Positions 7,901 to 17,812 are shown, numbered from the stretch's first letter. The stretch: DNA of 64,000 bases from Candidatus Kuenenia stuttgartensis (GCA_945861465.1 CAMAVB010000007.1:1-64000), one strand, 5' to 3'. Notes: a model not told the origin generated them from the letters alone. Made by a program: numbers and translations.

Positions 7901-10153
7901 ATGATAAGCGCTCAAACACGAAACTCGCATCTCGCCATCTTTGCAATGGTTGTGATTGCAACCACAAACGCCCACGCACAATCCGTCTGCCTGCCGCTGC
8001 CGCGACTGCTGACCACCATACCGATGGGCGGCACTGTGGGTACGCAGGTTGAAATCACAATCAGCGGCGAGAACATCGAAGATGTCAGCGAGCTGATGTT
8101 TACGCATCCGGGACTGACCGCCACACCAAAGCTCGATGTGAATGGCCAGCCGGAAGCGAACAAGTACATTGTGACGATCGCGGTGGATTGCCCGACGGGA
8201 ATCCATGAAGCTCGGTTGATGACGCGTCTGGGCATTTCGTCCGCGCGTGTCTTCTGTGTCGATACATTGCCGGAAGTCACACAGGCCGCACCGAACACGA
8301 CGCTGGCTACGGCGATGGAGTTGAAAGTTAATTCCATCTGCAACGCGGTGATGACAACCAAAGCAGTTGATCATTACTGGTTCGAAGCCGTAAAGGGGCA
8401 TCGATACATCGTCAACTGTGCGTCGCGAGGCATTGATTCGAAACTCGACGCCGTGCTGATCATCGGTGACTCGGCCGGTCGCGATCTGGTCGTCGAACGC
8501 CGTGGTGGCACGCTGGATTTTACCGCCCCTGAGGACGGTCGGCATGTGATCAAAGTTCACGAGCTGACTTTCAAAGGCGGCCCTGCGTTTTACTACCGCC
8601 TGGCAGTGCAGGAACTGAATGCGGACGCGGCGATTCCGGAGTTTGCATCGACGAAAACCGTCAACTCATTCTCATGGCCACCGGCAGGACTTGCGGCCAG
8701 CGCCGCATCGTCTGAGACAGAGCCGAACAACGAGCAGGCTCAGGCTCAGAAGATTTCGCTGCCCTGCGACATTGCCGGGAATTTCTTTCCGGCGGCTGAT
8801 GTCGATCGATTTGAATTTGCCGCAACAAAAGGAGATGTGTGGTGGGTGGAAGTGGCATCAGAGCGATTAGGACGTCCGACCGATCCGGCTGTACTTGTGC
8901 AGCATGTGACCGGCGCAGGGGCCGGGGCCGATGAGAAACGGACCGATGTGGCGGAATTTACAGACATCGCCAGTCCGATGAAACCGTCCAGCAACGGCTA
9001 TGCTTACGACGGACCTCCTTACGATGGTGGTTCTGCCGATATCATCGGGAAGCTGGAGATCAAAGAAGACGGCGTGCATCGCCTACAGCTGACGGATCTG
9101 TTCGGCGGGACTCGCAACGACGTACGCAACGTCTATCGTCTGGTGATTCGCAAAGCGGCACCCGATTTCGCTATGGCTGCATGGGGTCTGCATATGGAGC
9201 TCCGCAACGGCGACCGCAACGCACTTTCCAAACCGCTCGCGCTGCGTGCCGGTGCGACAACGGCTCTGGAAGTTGTCGCTGTGCGGCGAGATGGCTTCGA
9301 TGGAGCCATTGAACTGGTGATGGAAGGCTTGCCTGAAGGTGTGACGGCTCAGGGACTGAAGATCCCGGCAGGCCAGACACGCGGCATCATGCTCATCACC
9401 GCCGATCAGAACGCGCCGCGCGCGTTGGCGAATGTGTCGTTCCATGGCAGAGCAACTCTCGGCGAAGCGGCAACGACCCGGCCGGTTCACATGGCAGCGA
9501 TGGCATGGCCGATTGTCGATTCCTGGGGTGAGATACCAAGTCCTCGCCTGGTCACGGGGTTGCCGGTTTCGGTCACGACATCTGAATTCGCTCCTGTTAC
9601 GATCGCGGCGAGTGAGAAAAAGGTGTGGGAAGTTGCTGCTGGTGAAAAGCTGACGATTCCGCTCGTGCATACTCGTCGCAGTGAGTTTTCCGGATCGACG
9701 TTGCAACTGCGGACATTCGGGGCAGGTTTCGAACAGGTGCCGCGTTTTGATGTCTCGCTGGACGCTGATCAATCAGAAGCCGTGCTGGATCTGGCGTCAT
9801 TGAAAACTCCGCCAGGCGACTATCTGATCGCGTTCTATGGCAGTGCGGTCGTGAAATACCGATACAATCCCGAGGCCGTTGGTGTTGCTGAGGCGGCTCA
9901 GAAAAAAGCGACAGAAGAAGCCGCAGTGGCCACCGCAGAAGTTGAGCGATTGACCGCTGAAGCGGCAGCGGCAGCTTCTGATACCAAAGCTGCGGCCGAC
10001 GCTGCCGTGGCTGAAGCGACAGTGAAGAGACAAACTGCCGATGCTGCAGTCGCTGCTGCGGCCGCGAAATTCAAAGCGGCAAACGATCAGGCTATGCCGA
10101 AAGATACAGCGGATATTGTGTTGTCGGAACCCATTGCGATTCGCGTGAAGTAA
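7901..10153 (+). CDS. Exported PPC (pre-peptidase C-terminal) domain protein
   Basis: A 750-residue secreted or envelope protein. The start at 7901 is preferred because it places a normal signal peptide (LAIFAMVVIATTNAHA) at the N-terminus; the frame extends 21 codons upstream through non-gene sequence. Beta-rich repeats follow, including two PPC-like segments (NTTLATAMELKVNS...VDHYWFEAVKGHRY near 140-175, and ETEPNNEQAQAQKISLPC...DVDRFEFAATKGDVW near 265-310). The last 90 residues are an Ala/Glu/Lys-rich coiled coil. It lies between the DUF1549/1553 and DUF1501 genes, the usual planctomycete trio. The function is unknown; it may be a structural or adhesion partner. Confidence 0.85.
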   Translation: MISAQTRNSHLAIFAMVVIATTNAHAQSVCLPLPRLLTTIPMGGTVGTQVEITISGENIEDVSELMFTHPGLTATPKLDVNGQPEANKYIVTIAVDCPTGIHEARLMTRLGISSARVFCVDTLPEVTQAAPNTTLATAMELKVNSICNAVMTTKAVDHYWFEAVKGHRYIVNCASRGIDSKLDAVLIIGDSAGRDLVVERRGGTLDFTAPEDGRHVIKVHELTFKGGPAFYYRLAVQELNADAAIPEFASTKTVNSFSWPPAGLAASAASSETEPNNEQAQAQKISLPCDIAGNFFPAADVDRFEFAATKGDVWWVEVASERLGRPTDPAVLVQHVTGAGAGADEKRTDVAEFTDIASPMKPSSNGYAYDGPPYDGGSADIIGKLEIKEDGVHRLQLTDLFGGTRNDVRNVYRLVIRKAAPDFAMAAWGLHMELRNGDRNALSKPLALRAGATTALEVVAVRRDGFDGAIELVMEGLPEGVTAQGLKIPAGQTRGIMLITADQNAPRALANVSFHGRATLGEAATTRPVHMAAMAWPIVDSWGEIPSPRLVTGLPVSVTTSEFAPVTIAASEKKVWEVAAGEKLTIPLVHTRRSEFSGSTLQLRTFGAGFEQVPRFDVSLDADQSEAVLDLASLKTPPGDYLIAFYGSAVVKYRYNPEAVGVAEAAQKKATEEAAVATAEVERLTAEAAAAASDTKAAADAAVAEATVKRQTADAAVAAAAAKFKAANDQAMPKDTADIVLSEPIAIRVK

Positions 10154-10203
10154 ATCGTATAACCGCGTACCCATCGGGCCGCGATTGTTCTTTTTGAAAT
10201 TTC

Positions 10204-10268
10204 GTATTTGAGATTTGAAATCTGAAATCTGAAATACAAAGCGCGGGCCGTTGGCCACGCGGTGAAAC
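10204..10268. repeat. TGAAATC-type repeat plus GC hairpin
   Basis: Short iterations of GAAATCT (10216-10234) precede a GC-rich palindrome GCGCGGGCCGTTGGCCACGC (10241-10260) and then GGTGAAAC. The same pair of modules recurs at 41736-41777. It sits just upstream of the DUF1501 gene and may overlap its untranslated leader. Confidence 0.6.
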
Positions 10269-10300
10269 AATCAAAAATGACTTTTTTCAACGGTGTCACC

Positions 10301-11755
10301 ATGAGCGATCCATTTTATGCATCATCTGTCGTTCGATGTCCCGGACCATACGCATTTGACTCCGCCGGGCGCCGTGGATTTATTCGCATGGGACTGGCAG
10401 GGTTTGCCAGCATGAGTCTGCCGGGGCTGTTGCGGTTGCAGGCTGCGAATGCTCAGGCGAACGAAGTGAATGGAAAACCGGCCAGCGAAAAAACGGCCGT
10501 CATTATGGTCTGGCAGCCGGGTGGCTGTTCGCATATTGATACGTATGATCCGAAGCCTGACTCCGGCAGTGAATATCGCGGTCCATTCTCGACAATTGAC
10601 ACGAAGGTGCCCGGCTTGCAGTTTACGGAGTTGCTTCCGATGCAGGCGGCGATCGCTGACAAGTTCACAGTGCTGCGATCAATGCGTCAGACAGCCGGCG
10701 GACATCCGGCCGGCTCGATGCAGATGCTTTCCGGAGATCCGGACACGCGCGACAAGCCAAAACCAAAATTTCCTGACTGGATGACCGTTACAAATTATCT
10801 GCGTTCGCAGAGTGGTCCTCGGACAAATCCGTTACCGCTGTATGTAGGTCTTAAACCTCCGCTGGAATACAACGGGCCGGCGTATCTCGGCGATGCCTAT
10901 TCACCGTTCACCGTGAATGGCGATCCAAACCTGCCGACATTTTCCGTGCCGAACATCGGGCTGTCAGATCAGAGCGAAATCCAGCGGATCGACCGACGCT
11001 CTTCGCTGCGGCAGAATCTGGACACTCTCGAACGTGCGTTCGATCGGCAAGGGGAACTCGGCGCACTCGATCAGTTCGAAGAACAGGCCATGACGCTGCT
11101 CACAAATCCGCAGACGCGTGATGCGTTTGATCTGACAAAAGAAGATGACCGCACGCGAGACCGCTACGGTCGCAATTCCTGGGGTCAGCAGTTACTGATG
11201 TCGCGTCGATTGATCGAAGCGGGTGTCGAAGTTCTGACAACCAGCCTGAACGGCCCGCTGTGTGGCCGCGTTCAGAACTGGGACGACCATGCCGTCAATC
11301 ACCACGTCTTCGATGCACTGCGATTCCGGGCCACGGCATATGATCAGGCCGTTTCCGCGCTGATTGAAGACATCTACCAACGCGGGCTTGATAAGCGAGT
11401 TCTCGTTGTCGTCACGGGGGAATTCGGACGCACACCAAAGATCGAACATTCCCCAAGCACCGGTGCCGGCGATGCCAGCGCGCCAGCCGGAACGATTCAG
11501 CCGGGGCGGGATCACTGGCCCCGGGCATTTTCAAACATCTGGGCCGGAGGTGGAATTGAAACCGGTCGCGTCATCGGTGCCACCGACAAACGCGGCGAAG
11601 ATTCCATCGAACGAATTTGTTCCGCCGGTGACTTCCTCGCCACGATCTACCATCACCTCGGCATCGACGCCGCGCATACGCTCATCAAGGACTTCAACGG
11701 TCGACCGACACCGATCGTGGATCATGGCAAACCGATTCCGGAATTGATGGGATAG
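10301..11755 (+). CDS. DUF1501 (sulfatase-like fold) exported protein
   Basis: A 484-residue DUF1501 protein. A Tat-type signal sits near residues 23-55 (AGRRGFIRMGLAGFASMSL). Family motifs present are VIMVWQPGGCSHIDTYDPK, an LPMQAAIADKFTVLRSM segment, and VVVTGEFGRTPKIE near the C-terminus, followed by GRDHWPRAFSNIWAGGG. DUF1501 belongs to the alkaline-phosphatase/sulfatase superfamily by fold, but its reaction is not known. The start at 10301 is chosen over upstream GTG/ATG codons because the latter lie in repeat DNA. Its partner DUF1549/1553 protein is 2.8 kb upstream. Confidence 0.92.
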   Translation: MSDPFYASSVVRCPGPYAFDSAGRRGFIRMGLAGFASMSLPGLLRLQAANAQANEVNGKPASEKTAVIMVWQPGGCSHIDTYDPKPDSGSEYRGPFSTIDTKVPGLQFTELLPMQAAIADKFTVLRSMRQTAGGHPAGSMQMLSGDPDTRDKPKPKFPDWMTVTNYLRSQSGPRTNPLPLYVGLKPPLEYNGPAYLGDAYSPFTVNGDPNLPTFSVPNIGLSDQSEIQRIDRRSSLRQNLDTLERAFDRQGELGALDQFEEQAMTLLTNPQTRDAFDLTKEDDRTRDRYGRNSWGQQLLMSRRLIEAGVEVLTTSLNGPLCGRVQNWDDHAVNHHVFDALRFRATAYDQAVSALIEDIYQRGLDKRVLVVVTGEFGRTPKIEHSPSTGAGDASAPAGTIQPGRDHWPRAFSNIWAGGGIETGRVIGATDKRGEDSIERICSAGDFLATIYHHLGIDAAHTLIKDFNGRPTPIVDHGKPIPELMG

Positions 11756-11760
11756 TTGTA

Positions 11761-11816
11761 ACTTGACTCTCCGAGTCGAGTGCAATTCGCGTAGCTTGGA
11801 CATTCATGTCCGAGTC
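11761..11816. repeat. Two small hairpin repeats
   Basis: ACTTGACTCTCCGAGTCGAG (from 11761) forms a hairpin with a 3-nt loop, and CTTGGACATTCATGTCCGAG (from 11794) forms another. The first recurs at 17813-17838 with the same GTAGCTTGACTC opening. The GGACAT...TGTCC hairpin resembles those at 12041-12066 and 13502-13531. Confidence 0.6.
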
Positions 11817-11854
11817 GGTCGCACATGTGGACGATCGATCGTGTTGCTTTTCAT

Positions 11855-11972
11855 TCTTAATCTTAATCCTGCTCTTAATCTTAATCACTCACTGCAGCGT
11901 CCGACGTGCGGATTTGCGGAGCAAGCGGAGCCGCGAATCGATTAAGATTATGATTATGAGTAGGATTAAGAA
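11855..11972. repeat. TTAATC-arm inverted repeat element, copy 1
   Basis: The left arm repeats CTTAATC-like units (11855-11888), and the right arm (11938-11972) is roughly its reverse complement (GATTAAGATTATGATTATG...). About 50 bp lie between. It fills the space between the convergent DUF1501 and SGNH-DUF1080 genes, where it could stop transcription from both sides. Other copies are at 41646-41904 and 47260-47390. Confidence 0.7.
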
Positions 11973-12040
11973 GGAGGGTGATCGCATGGGGAAGCATGTT
12001 TCGAACTCGACATTCTTCCGATTGCCTACGTTGCTTGGTC

Positions 12041-12066
12041 ATCCGACGGACATGAATATCCATCCT
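12041..12066. repeat. Short GGACAT hairpin repeat
   Basis: CATCCGACGGACATGAATAT, then CCATCCTAC. In reverse orientation it matches 13502-13531, so the two copies flank the minus-strand hydrolase gene as an inverted pair. Its last bases overlap the 3' end of that gene. Confidence 0.5.
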
Positions 12067-13411
12067 ACTGTTGACTGATCCGAATTCGGCGGTATTCCAT
12101 CTGGCCTCGGTCACCTTCCAGCCCGATCGGGCCGGTAGCAGGGACTTTCATTGCTTCTTCAATCACTTCGCCGTTGCAGGTGCAGTGCGCGATACCGTCT
12201 TTCACTTCAACGATCAGCTCGTTCCAGTCACCGGACCTGAAATTCTTCAGCTCTTTGTATGGTCCGGCGAGAGGAAAGTCGCGGCATTGCAATTGAGGCT
12301 CGCGGATGAAAACGCCGCTGTCGGCGTTCGGCGTGGCTCGGAATTCCAGCTTGAGTGTGAAGTCTCCGCTGAAATCGCGAGTCGTGTACAATTGCTGGAT
12401 TTTGCGGCCTTCCGGTGGCGTCGTCACGATGAGTCGACCGTTCTTGGCCAGATAGCGACCTTCGGGCGTGACAGCTTTGCCATCGAAGCTGACAGGTTCG
12501 TCCACAAACGGCCATGAGACACCCGGATCACTCGCCATCCACTTCAGTGCCCCGGCGCGTGATTTTTCAGGCGTCGCACGATAGCCCCAGCCGGTGAGGT
12601 CTTTGCCATTGAACAGACCCTCAAAACCATGCTCAAGCGGAAAGTCATCTACATCTGTTTCGACAAAACCCAGCGTGGCGAGCACAGGCCGCAGTGCGCC
12701 GGCCCATTTGGCGTAGCCGACTTCGTTAGGGTGCAGCAGGTCGGGCATCTCGTCCGCTTTGGCATCACCCTTTTCGGTGGCAAACAAAGTCCATGTGTCC
12801 AGGACCGTGATCTGCGGATCGCCCTGAACGGCCTTGGCACAAAGCTTGTTGATTTCTTTGATCTTTTCGGCGGGGCGACTCTTTGATTCAGAGCTTGGAA
12901 AAACCTGACACAGCACGATCGGCATTTCTGCATTGTATTTCTTCAATGCCGCGATGATGAGCTTCACGTTGTTGGCGATGACTTGTGGCTCGGCCTTCTC
13001 TTCGAGGTCGTTTGTGCCCATCAGCATCACAATGGCCGAAGGATTGAGGTCCAGCACGTCGCCCTTGAGTCGAATGAGCATCCCGCGCGTTGTGTCTCCG
13101 CTGATGCCTCGATTGGCAACTTTCAAGCCCGGAAACGCGCCGTGCAGGTCATCACCCCAGCCCTGTGTGATTGAGTCACCGAGAAACACGACGGCGTTCT
13201 GATCCTGTTCGACCTGCTTCGCCCATGCTGAACGCCTTTCGTTCCAGAGACTCTTGAACCAATCGTAGCGGCGGATCGGCCCGGCACCCGGAAGTCCATC
13301 GTCGGTGGCTGGCAAAGCAATCCCCATCGCATCGTCCGCTATCACCGTCGGGAAACAGAAAATCAGGCACGTAAGAGCAACGAAAAAGCGAAATAAGTTC
13401 GAGAGTTTCAT
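12065..13411 (-). CDS. SGNH/GDSL hydrolase fused to DUF1080 (3-keto-disaccharide hydrolase-like) domain
   Basis: A 448-residue secreted two-domain protein. A signal peptide (LFRFFVALTCLIFCFPTVIA) is followed by a GDSL esterase/acylhydrolase domain. That domain has block I VFLGDSITQGWGDD, block II NRGISGDTTRG, block III MGTNDLEE and block V DLLHPNEVGYAKW, so the Ser-Gly-Asn-His set is complete. From about residue 265 begins a DUF1080 lectin-like jelly roll (LFNGKDLTGWGYR...SGVFIREPQ...YRRIRI). The start at 13411 is preferred over a TTG five codons upstream. The combination suggests de-esterification of a bound glycan. Both domains are common in planctomycetes. Confidence 0.9.
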   Translation of the reverse strand: MKLSNLFRFFVALTCLIFCFPTVIADDAMGIALPATDDGLPGAGPIRRYDWFKSLWNERRSAWAKQVEQDQNAVVFLGDSITQGWGDDLHGAFPGLKVANRGISGDTTRGMLIRLKGDVLDLNPSAIVMLMGTNDLEEKAEPQVIANNVKLIIAALKKYNAEMPIVLCQVFPSSESKSRPAEKIKEINKLCAKAVQGDPQITVLDTWTLFATEKGDAKADEMPDLLHPNEVGYAKWAGALRPVLATLGFVETDVDDFPLEHGFEGLFNGKDLTGWGYRATPEKSRAGALKWMASDPGVSWPFVDEPVSFDGKAVTPEGRYLAKNGRLIVTTPPEGRKIQQLYTTRDFSGDFTLKLEFRATPNADSGVFIREPQLQCRDFPLAGPYKELKNFRSGDWNELIVEVKDGIAHCTCNGEVIEEAMKVPATGPIGLEGDRGQMEYRRIRISQQ

Positions 13412-13501
13412 GGGCGAGACGTCCAAGGAGCGTGAGGTCTGGAAAGTTCGGCCCCTGAGTCTAGCGGTTCGCGGTATGAATGCGTAGCGTCCTGCGATTC
13501 A

Positions 13502-13531
13502 TGTAGGATGGACATTCCTGTCCGTCGTCGG
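13502..13531. repeat. Short GGACAT hairpin repeat
   Basis: GTAGGATGGACATTCCTGTC followed by CGTCGTCGG; GGACA(TTCC)TGTCC forms the hairpin. It is the inverted partner of 12041-12066. The remainder of 13412-13755 shows no gene. Confidence 0.55.
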
Positions 13532-13755
13532 ATTAGCAACATGGCCGCACAAACACGATTGGTTTACGAACAGCTCTCGACGCCCATCTCGGACAAGAAT
13601 GGCCAAGGTACTCGTCTGGGCGACTTGTTCTGAATCGCAGCGTCCGTCACACTGCGAATCAGACTTCATTCGACTTTCGTATTTTAACCGGAGCGTCTCT
13701 CCTGCATTCGCCTTCATCTGATGATCACTGTTGTTCCGTTACCGGCGGATCCGCG

Positions 13756-14667
13756 ATGCCGGAACTGGATGCGGCGTTGCCAAAGCAGACGCGGATTCGC
13801 GCTTGGGAATCGGCGCCGGTTCTGGCAGCGCGGCCGAATCGGGAAGATCTGCCGCCCGTTCCGGATCGGATTCATCGTCGCTGGGACCGCTTTGTGCGGC
13901 TGATGGGACACAATGGTGTGCTCCGTCTGCTGAGTTCGCACGTGACGATCTTTGGTCTGGGGGGCGTCGGAAGCTACGTGGCAGAAGCACTGGCGCGATC
14001 GGCGGTGGGACGCATGACGCTTGTCGATTTCGACGACGTCTGCCTGACCAATGTGAACCGGCAGTTGCAGGCATTTCCCGGAACCGTGGGACAGTCGAAA
14101 GCGGCGCTGTTGGCAGAACGTGTTCGCGCGATTCATCCGGAAGCGTGGGTTGATCCCGTGCAGTCATTTTATGACGCATCCACTTCCGCCGCATTGCTGA
14201 CGCCTCGTCCGGACTTTGTCGTGGATGCGATCGACAATGTCACATCCAAGGTGCAGTTGCTGGAAACGTGTCTGACGCAGGGCATTCCTGTGATCAGCAT
14301 CACGGGTGCGGGTGCTCGACTTGATCCGACTCAAATTCGCGTTGATGATCTGAGTCGCACGAAAGTCGATCCGCTCGCCCGTGTGCTGCGCAGGGAGCTG
14401 GTTCGACGAGGCTACGGGACCGATGGCGAAATGGGTCTGCCCGTGGTCTATTCCGAAGAAGAAGTCCGCGCACCTGAAGTTCCGGAATGGGATCGCGACC
14501 AGGGATTTCAGTGCATCTGCCCGCATCGCGAAGATTCACCGCATGCCTGCGAAAAACGGCGAGTCATCTATGGCACCGCGACGTTCATGACAGCGGCATT
14601 TGCGATGGCCGCGTCGTCTGTGGTGGTGCGAAGGCTGAGTCTGCAGCAGGCGGAGACTGGGTTATAG
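13756..14667 (+). CDS. tcdA: TcdA-like E1/ThiF-family enzyme (tRNA threonylcarbamoyladenosine dehydratase)
   Basis: A 303-residue E1-like ATP-dependent enzyme. After a divergent 50-residue leader come DRFVRLMGHNGVLRLLSSHV and the nucleotide-binding loop TIFGLGGVGSYVAEALARS. Then come VDFDDVCLTNVNRQ, the usual ATP/adenylation residues, and VDAIDNVTSKVQLLE. Near the C-terminus CICPHREDSPHACEKRRV and IYGTATFMTAAFAMA match the TcdA/CsdL tail. TcdA forms cyclic t6A at A37 of ANN-decoding tRNAs. No sulfur-transfer partner lies nearby. The long leader may mean translation starts later, near 13890. A generic ThiF-domain protein is the main alternative. Confidence 0.82.
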   Translation: MPELDAALPKQTRIRAWESAPVLAARPNREDLPPVPDRIHRRWDRFVRLMGHNGVLRLLSSHVTIFGLGGVGSYVAEALARSAVGRMTLVDFDDVCLTNVNRQLQAFPGTVGQSKAALLAERVRAIHPEAWVDPVQSFYDASTSAALLTPRPDFVVDAIDNVTSKVQLLETCLTQGIPVISITGAGARLDPTQIRVDDLSRTKVDPLARVLRRELVRRGYGTDGEMGLPVVYSEEEVRAPEVPEWDRDQGFQCICPHREDSPHACEKRRVIYGTATFMTAAFAMAASSVVVRRLSLQQAETGL

Positions 14668-14716
14668 CCGAAAGAAACGAAAGAACGCGAAAGAAATGCC
14701 TCGCTCACTCGCAAGA

Positions 14717-14853
14717 TTCCTGACTCTACCGGATTCAATGTGCGATCAAGAGAAACGAGTTTACAGGGAGCATTCAGACCGATCTTGAAAGACTAATCAA
14801 AACCAACGACCGTTTGGGAAATCACGACACATAGAATTCGGTAAAGTCAGGAA
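14717..14853. mobile_element. MITE-like element, copy 1 (137 bp)
   Basis: Terminal inverted repeats of 26 bp (left begins TTCCTGACTCTACCGGATTC; right ends GTAAAGTCAGGAA) match at 23 of 26 positions by eye. The 85-bp interior has no open frame. A second element with the same termini is at 50748-50930. Mobility is inferred from structure only. Confidence 0.6.
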
Positions 14854-14987
14854 GTCTCTTTCGCCGTCTTTCGGTTCTTGCGGCCCAAAAAAAACCGCCA
14901 CGGAAAGCTCGATTTTCTCAAACACATCTGCTGGTTAGCGATTTGATGCTGAACATTCCTGCCTCCAATTCATTGCGACAATTCTCC

Positions 14988-17801
14988 ATGAACCACTCTG
15001 CTCCAATCAGGTTTTTGCTGTTTTGGGTCGCTCTTGGCACACCGTCAATTGCTGCCGACGGAATTGTGGTTCCTGCGTATCAGCGATTTCGCGCTGACCA
15101 TTTGAGTTCGGTGGATGCCGGGCGACTCCTGATTTCTGAGCTGAATTGTCAGTCGTGTCACGGTACGTTCGCTGGTGAAGTGCTGCCACCTCGGCAGGCA
15201 CCGATTTTGACGAAGATCGGGGAACGCACGAGCGCGGAGTATCTGCAGAAATTCATTCGTGATCCGCAGGCTCTCAAGCCTGGAACTGCGATGCCTGGCA
15301 TCGCAAGTGTGAAGTCAGATTCCTTGACAGCAGAAGCCATTGCAGCTTTTCTGACGCAGGGAACATCATGGCGTCCGGCGGGTGTCAGCATCGGAGCCGT
15401 GCGACGTGGTGAGGCATTATTTCATTCAGTGGGCTGTGCTGCGTGCCATGGTGACCAGCGGGACGTCGCAGCGATCGAAGCCGTTCGCAAAGGTCTCGCA
15501 CTACCCGTGGAACAGCAGGACGAGGAGGAAGACACCCCTCCGAAAAATGTGGCGTCCGATGCCAGCTATGCCACGCCTGACTTCGCAATGCCGTTGGGGA
15601 GGCTCGACGACAAATACACGCTGTCCAGTCTGATCACTTTCCTGCAGGATCCACACGCTGTGCGTCCGTCGGGACGAATGCCCGCACTGAATCTGAAACC
15701 CGAAGAAGCAAGAGACATCGCCAGCTATCTGCTGAAAAACGTCAGGGTGAAGGCCAACATCCATTTTGACCATTACGAAGGCGACTGGGAAAGCGTGCCG
15801 GATTTTTCACAACTGACTCCGACAGACTCGGGCGAGACGACGGATTTTTCGGTCAGTGCATCTCCAAAAACTGAAGCATTCGGGCTTCGGTTCGCCGGCT
15901 TTCTGCAGATCCCGGCGGACGGAGACTTTCGATTTTTCCTGAGCTCAGACGACGGTTCAAAGCTGCTGATCGACGGGACGGTCGTGGTCGATCATGATGG
16001 TGTGCATCCGGCGGGGTTTCGAGACGGTGTCGCGACTCTCAAGGCTGGGCCTCACGAGGTTGTGGTTGAATACTTCGAAGCCCACGGAGAAGAAGAACTG
16101 GCTGTTGAAATTCAAGGCCCGAACATGCCTCGTCAGCCAATGGCCAGCTTCGTGACGCTCACACAGGAAGCCGTCACAGCGGCACAAGAAGTTGCTGCCG
16201 ATGCGTCGCTTGAATTGATCGAAAAAGGCCGCCAGGCTTTTGACTCGCTGGGATGTGCGGCCTGCCATCAATTTGGCGATGCCGGACAGCGGATTGCATG
16301 GACCGGCAAAGCACCTCAGTTCGCCGACCTGAAAACAAGCGGCGGTTGTCTGGCAGAACAACCTGCGGCCAACGTCCCGAACTTTGCCATCGGCCCGCGA
16401 CAGCGAGACGACCTGACCGCTGCGATCCTTGCAGCGCGCGGCCCGAATGCCCTGCTGAAAGCCGCAACTGCAAGGAGCGAGATCAATCAGATCATGCTCA
16501 CGATGAACTGCTACGCCTGCCATGCCCGTGGCAGCATTGGCGGCGTGTCTGAAGCGATGACTCATGTTTTTGTCGGAAGCATACCGGAGATGGGTGATGA
16601 AGGCCGTGTACCACCTGCTCTGGATGGTGCCGGCGATAAACTCAACGAAGCATGGCTCAGGACGATCCTGAATGAGGGTGCGAAAGATCGGCCCTACATG
16701 AAGACCCGAATGCCGAAGTTTGGCAATGCGGCAGCCGATGCTCTGGTGCCGCGAATGATCGCCAGTGACCTGCAGGAATCTGTCGCTCCTGTTGTGATGA
16801 CGGAAGCCGATCATCGCGTCAAAGCCGATGCACGACTGATCGTTGGCGACCAGGCATTGTCGTGTATCAAATGTCACACATTTGAAAAGTATGCGGCCAC
16901 TGGAATCCAATCGCTCGACATGACCACCATGACACGGCGACTGAGGCGTGACTGGTTCCACCGTTATATGATGGATCCACAACAGTACCGTCCGGGAACT
17001 CGAATGCCGGCCGCCTGGCCAGGAGGGCGGTCTGTGGTGCCCGACATCCTGGGTGGCGATGCAGGCGTGCAAATTGAAGCGATCTGGCAGTATCTGCTCG
17101 ATGGCAATCGGGCAAAAATTCCGTCCGGACTGATGCGGGAAGCCATTGAACTGATTCCGGCCGACAGACCGATCATCTATCGCAATTTCATCGAAGGACT
17201 GTCGCCGCGGGGGATAGCGGTCGGGTTTCAGGAGAAGGCCCATTTCGCCTGGGATGCTGAGCAAATGACGCCGCGTCTGATCTGGCACGGTGCATTCATC
17301 GATGCGTCAAAGCACTGGGTGGATCGCGGACCTGGGAATCAGACTCCGCTGGGAGACCATGTCATGACTCTTCCCGCAGGTCCACCGATCGCGACGCTGG
17401 TGTCGCTTGATCAAACCTGGCCAGACAAGTCGCCTCGTGAAAACGGATTTCATTTTAAGGGTTACACGCTGAATCCTGGTGGCGTGCCAACCTTCAAGTT
17501 CCAATGGAATGACGTCAGTGTGACTGATTTCCTGCAACCGTACGAGGCAAGTCCTGACAGCGGTCTCCAGCGAACGGTGATCGTCAAGTCCTCTGAGCGC
17601 ATGGAGAATGTGTATTTGCGAATCGCCGCTGCTTCGAAGATTAATGTTGTCGATGGTGTGTTTGTGACAAACGGAATAACGCTGAAGTTTGACGACTGTG
17701 AACCGGTGATTCGGACGATTGACGGCCATCAGGAATTGCTGGTCCCGGTGCAGCTGAACATCGATGGCAAGGCGATAATTCGTTATTCGATCGTATGGTG
17801 A
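14988..17801 (+). CDS. Multi-heme c-type cytochrome with PA14 domain
   Basis: A 937-residue exported protein with signal peptide [18 protein letters not shown]. Five CxxCH heme sites are visible in order: CQSCH, CAACH, CAACH, CYACH and CIKCH. Between the second and third lies a PA14-like beta-barrel (residues 255-390, with [29 protein letters not shown] and [15 protein letters not shown]), usually a carbohydrate-binding module. MPG/RMPA sequences after several hemes supply likely Met ligands. The start at 14988 is preferred; 14946 is possible. The next gene encodes a beta-propeller protein 88 bp downstream, so a periplasmic dehydrogenase plus electron acceptor pair is plausible. Confidence 0.88.
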   Translation: MNHSAPIRFLLFWVALGTPSIAADGIVVPAYQRFRADHLSSVDAGRLLISELNCQSCHGTFAGEVLPPRQAPILTKIGERTSAEYLQKFIRDPQALKPGTAMPGIASVKSDSLTAEAIAAFLTQGTSWRPAGVSIGAVRRGEALFHSVGCAACHGDQRDVAAIEAVRKGLALPVEQQDEEEDTPPKNVASDASYATPDFAMPLGRLDDKYTLSSLITFLQDPHAVRPSGRMPALNLKPEEARDIASYLLKNVRVKANIHFDHYEGDWESVPDFSQLTPTDSGETTDFSVSASPKTEAFGLRFAGFLQIPADGDFRFFLSSDDGSKLLIDGTVVVDHDGVHPAGFRDGVATLKAGPHEVVVEYFEAHGEEELAVEIQGPNMPRQPMASFVTLTQEAVTAAQEVAADASLELIEKGRQAFDSLGCAACHQFGDAGQRIAWTGKAPQFADLKTSGGCLAEQPAANVPNFAIGPRQRDDLTAAILAARGPNALLKAATARSEINQIMLTMNCYACHARGSIGGVSEAMTHVFVGSIPEMGDEGRVPPALDGAGDKLNEAWLRTILNEGAKDRPYMKTRMPKFGNAAADALVPRMIASDLQESVAPVVMTEADHRVKADARLIVGDQALSCIKCHTFEKYAATGIQSLDMTTMTRRLRRDWFHRYMMDPQQYRPGTRMPAAWPGGRSVVPDILGGDAGVQIEAIWQYLLDGNRAKIPSGLMREAIELIPADRPIIYRNFIEGLSPRGIAVGFQEKAHFAWDAEQMTPRLIWHGAFIDASKHWVDRGPGNQTPLGDHVMTLPAGPPIATLVSLDQTWPDKSPRENGFHFKGYTLNPGGVPTFKFQWNDVSVTDFLQPYEASPDSGLQRTVIVKSSERMENVYLRIAAASKINVVDGVFVTNGITLKFDDCEPVIRTIDGHQELLVPVQLNIDGKAIIRYSIVW

Positions 17802-17812
17802 TACAACTCCAC

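Noticed and set aside
11855-11972. CRISPR array
   Set aside because: The short TTAATC units have no spacer structure and face each other as inverted arms; no cas genes are present.
15957-17288. 443-codon minus-strand frame opposite the cytochrome gene
   Set aside because: Composition is that of an antisense reading (His/Arg/Ser-rich) and it covers conserved heme motifs on the other strand.
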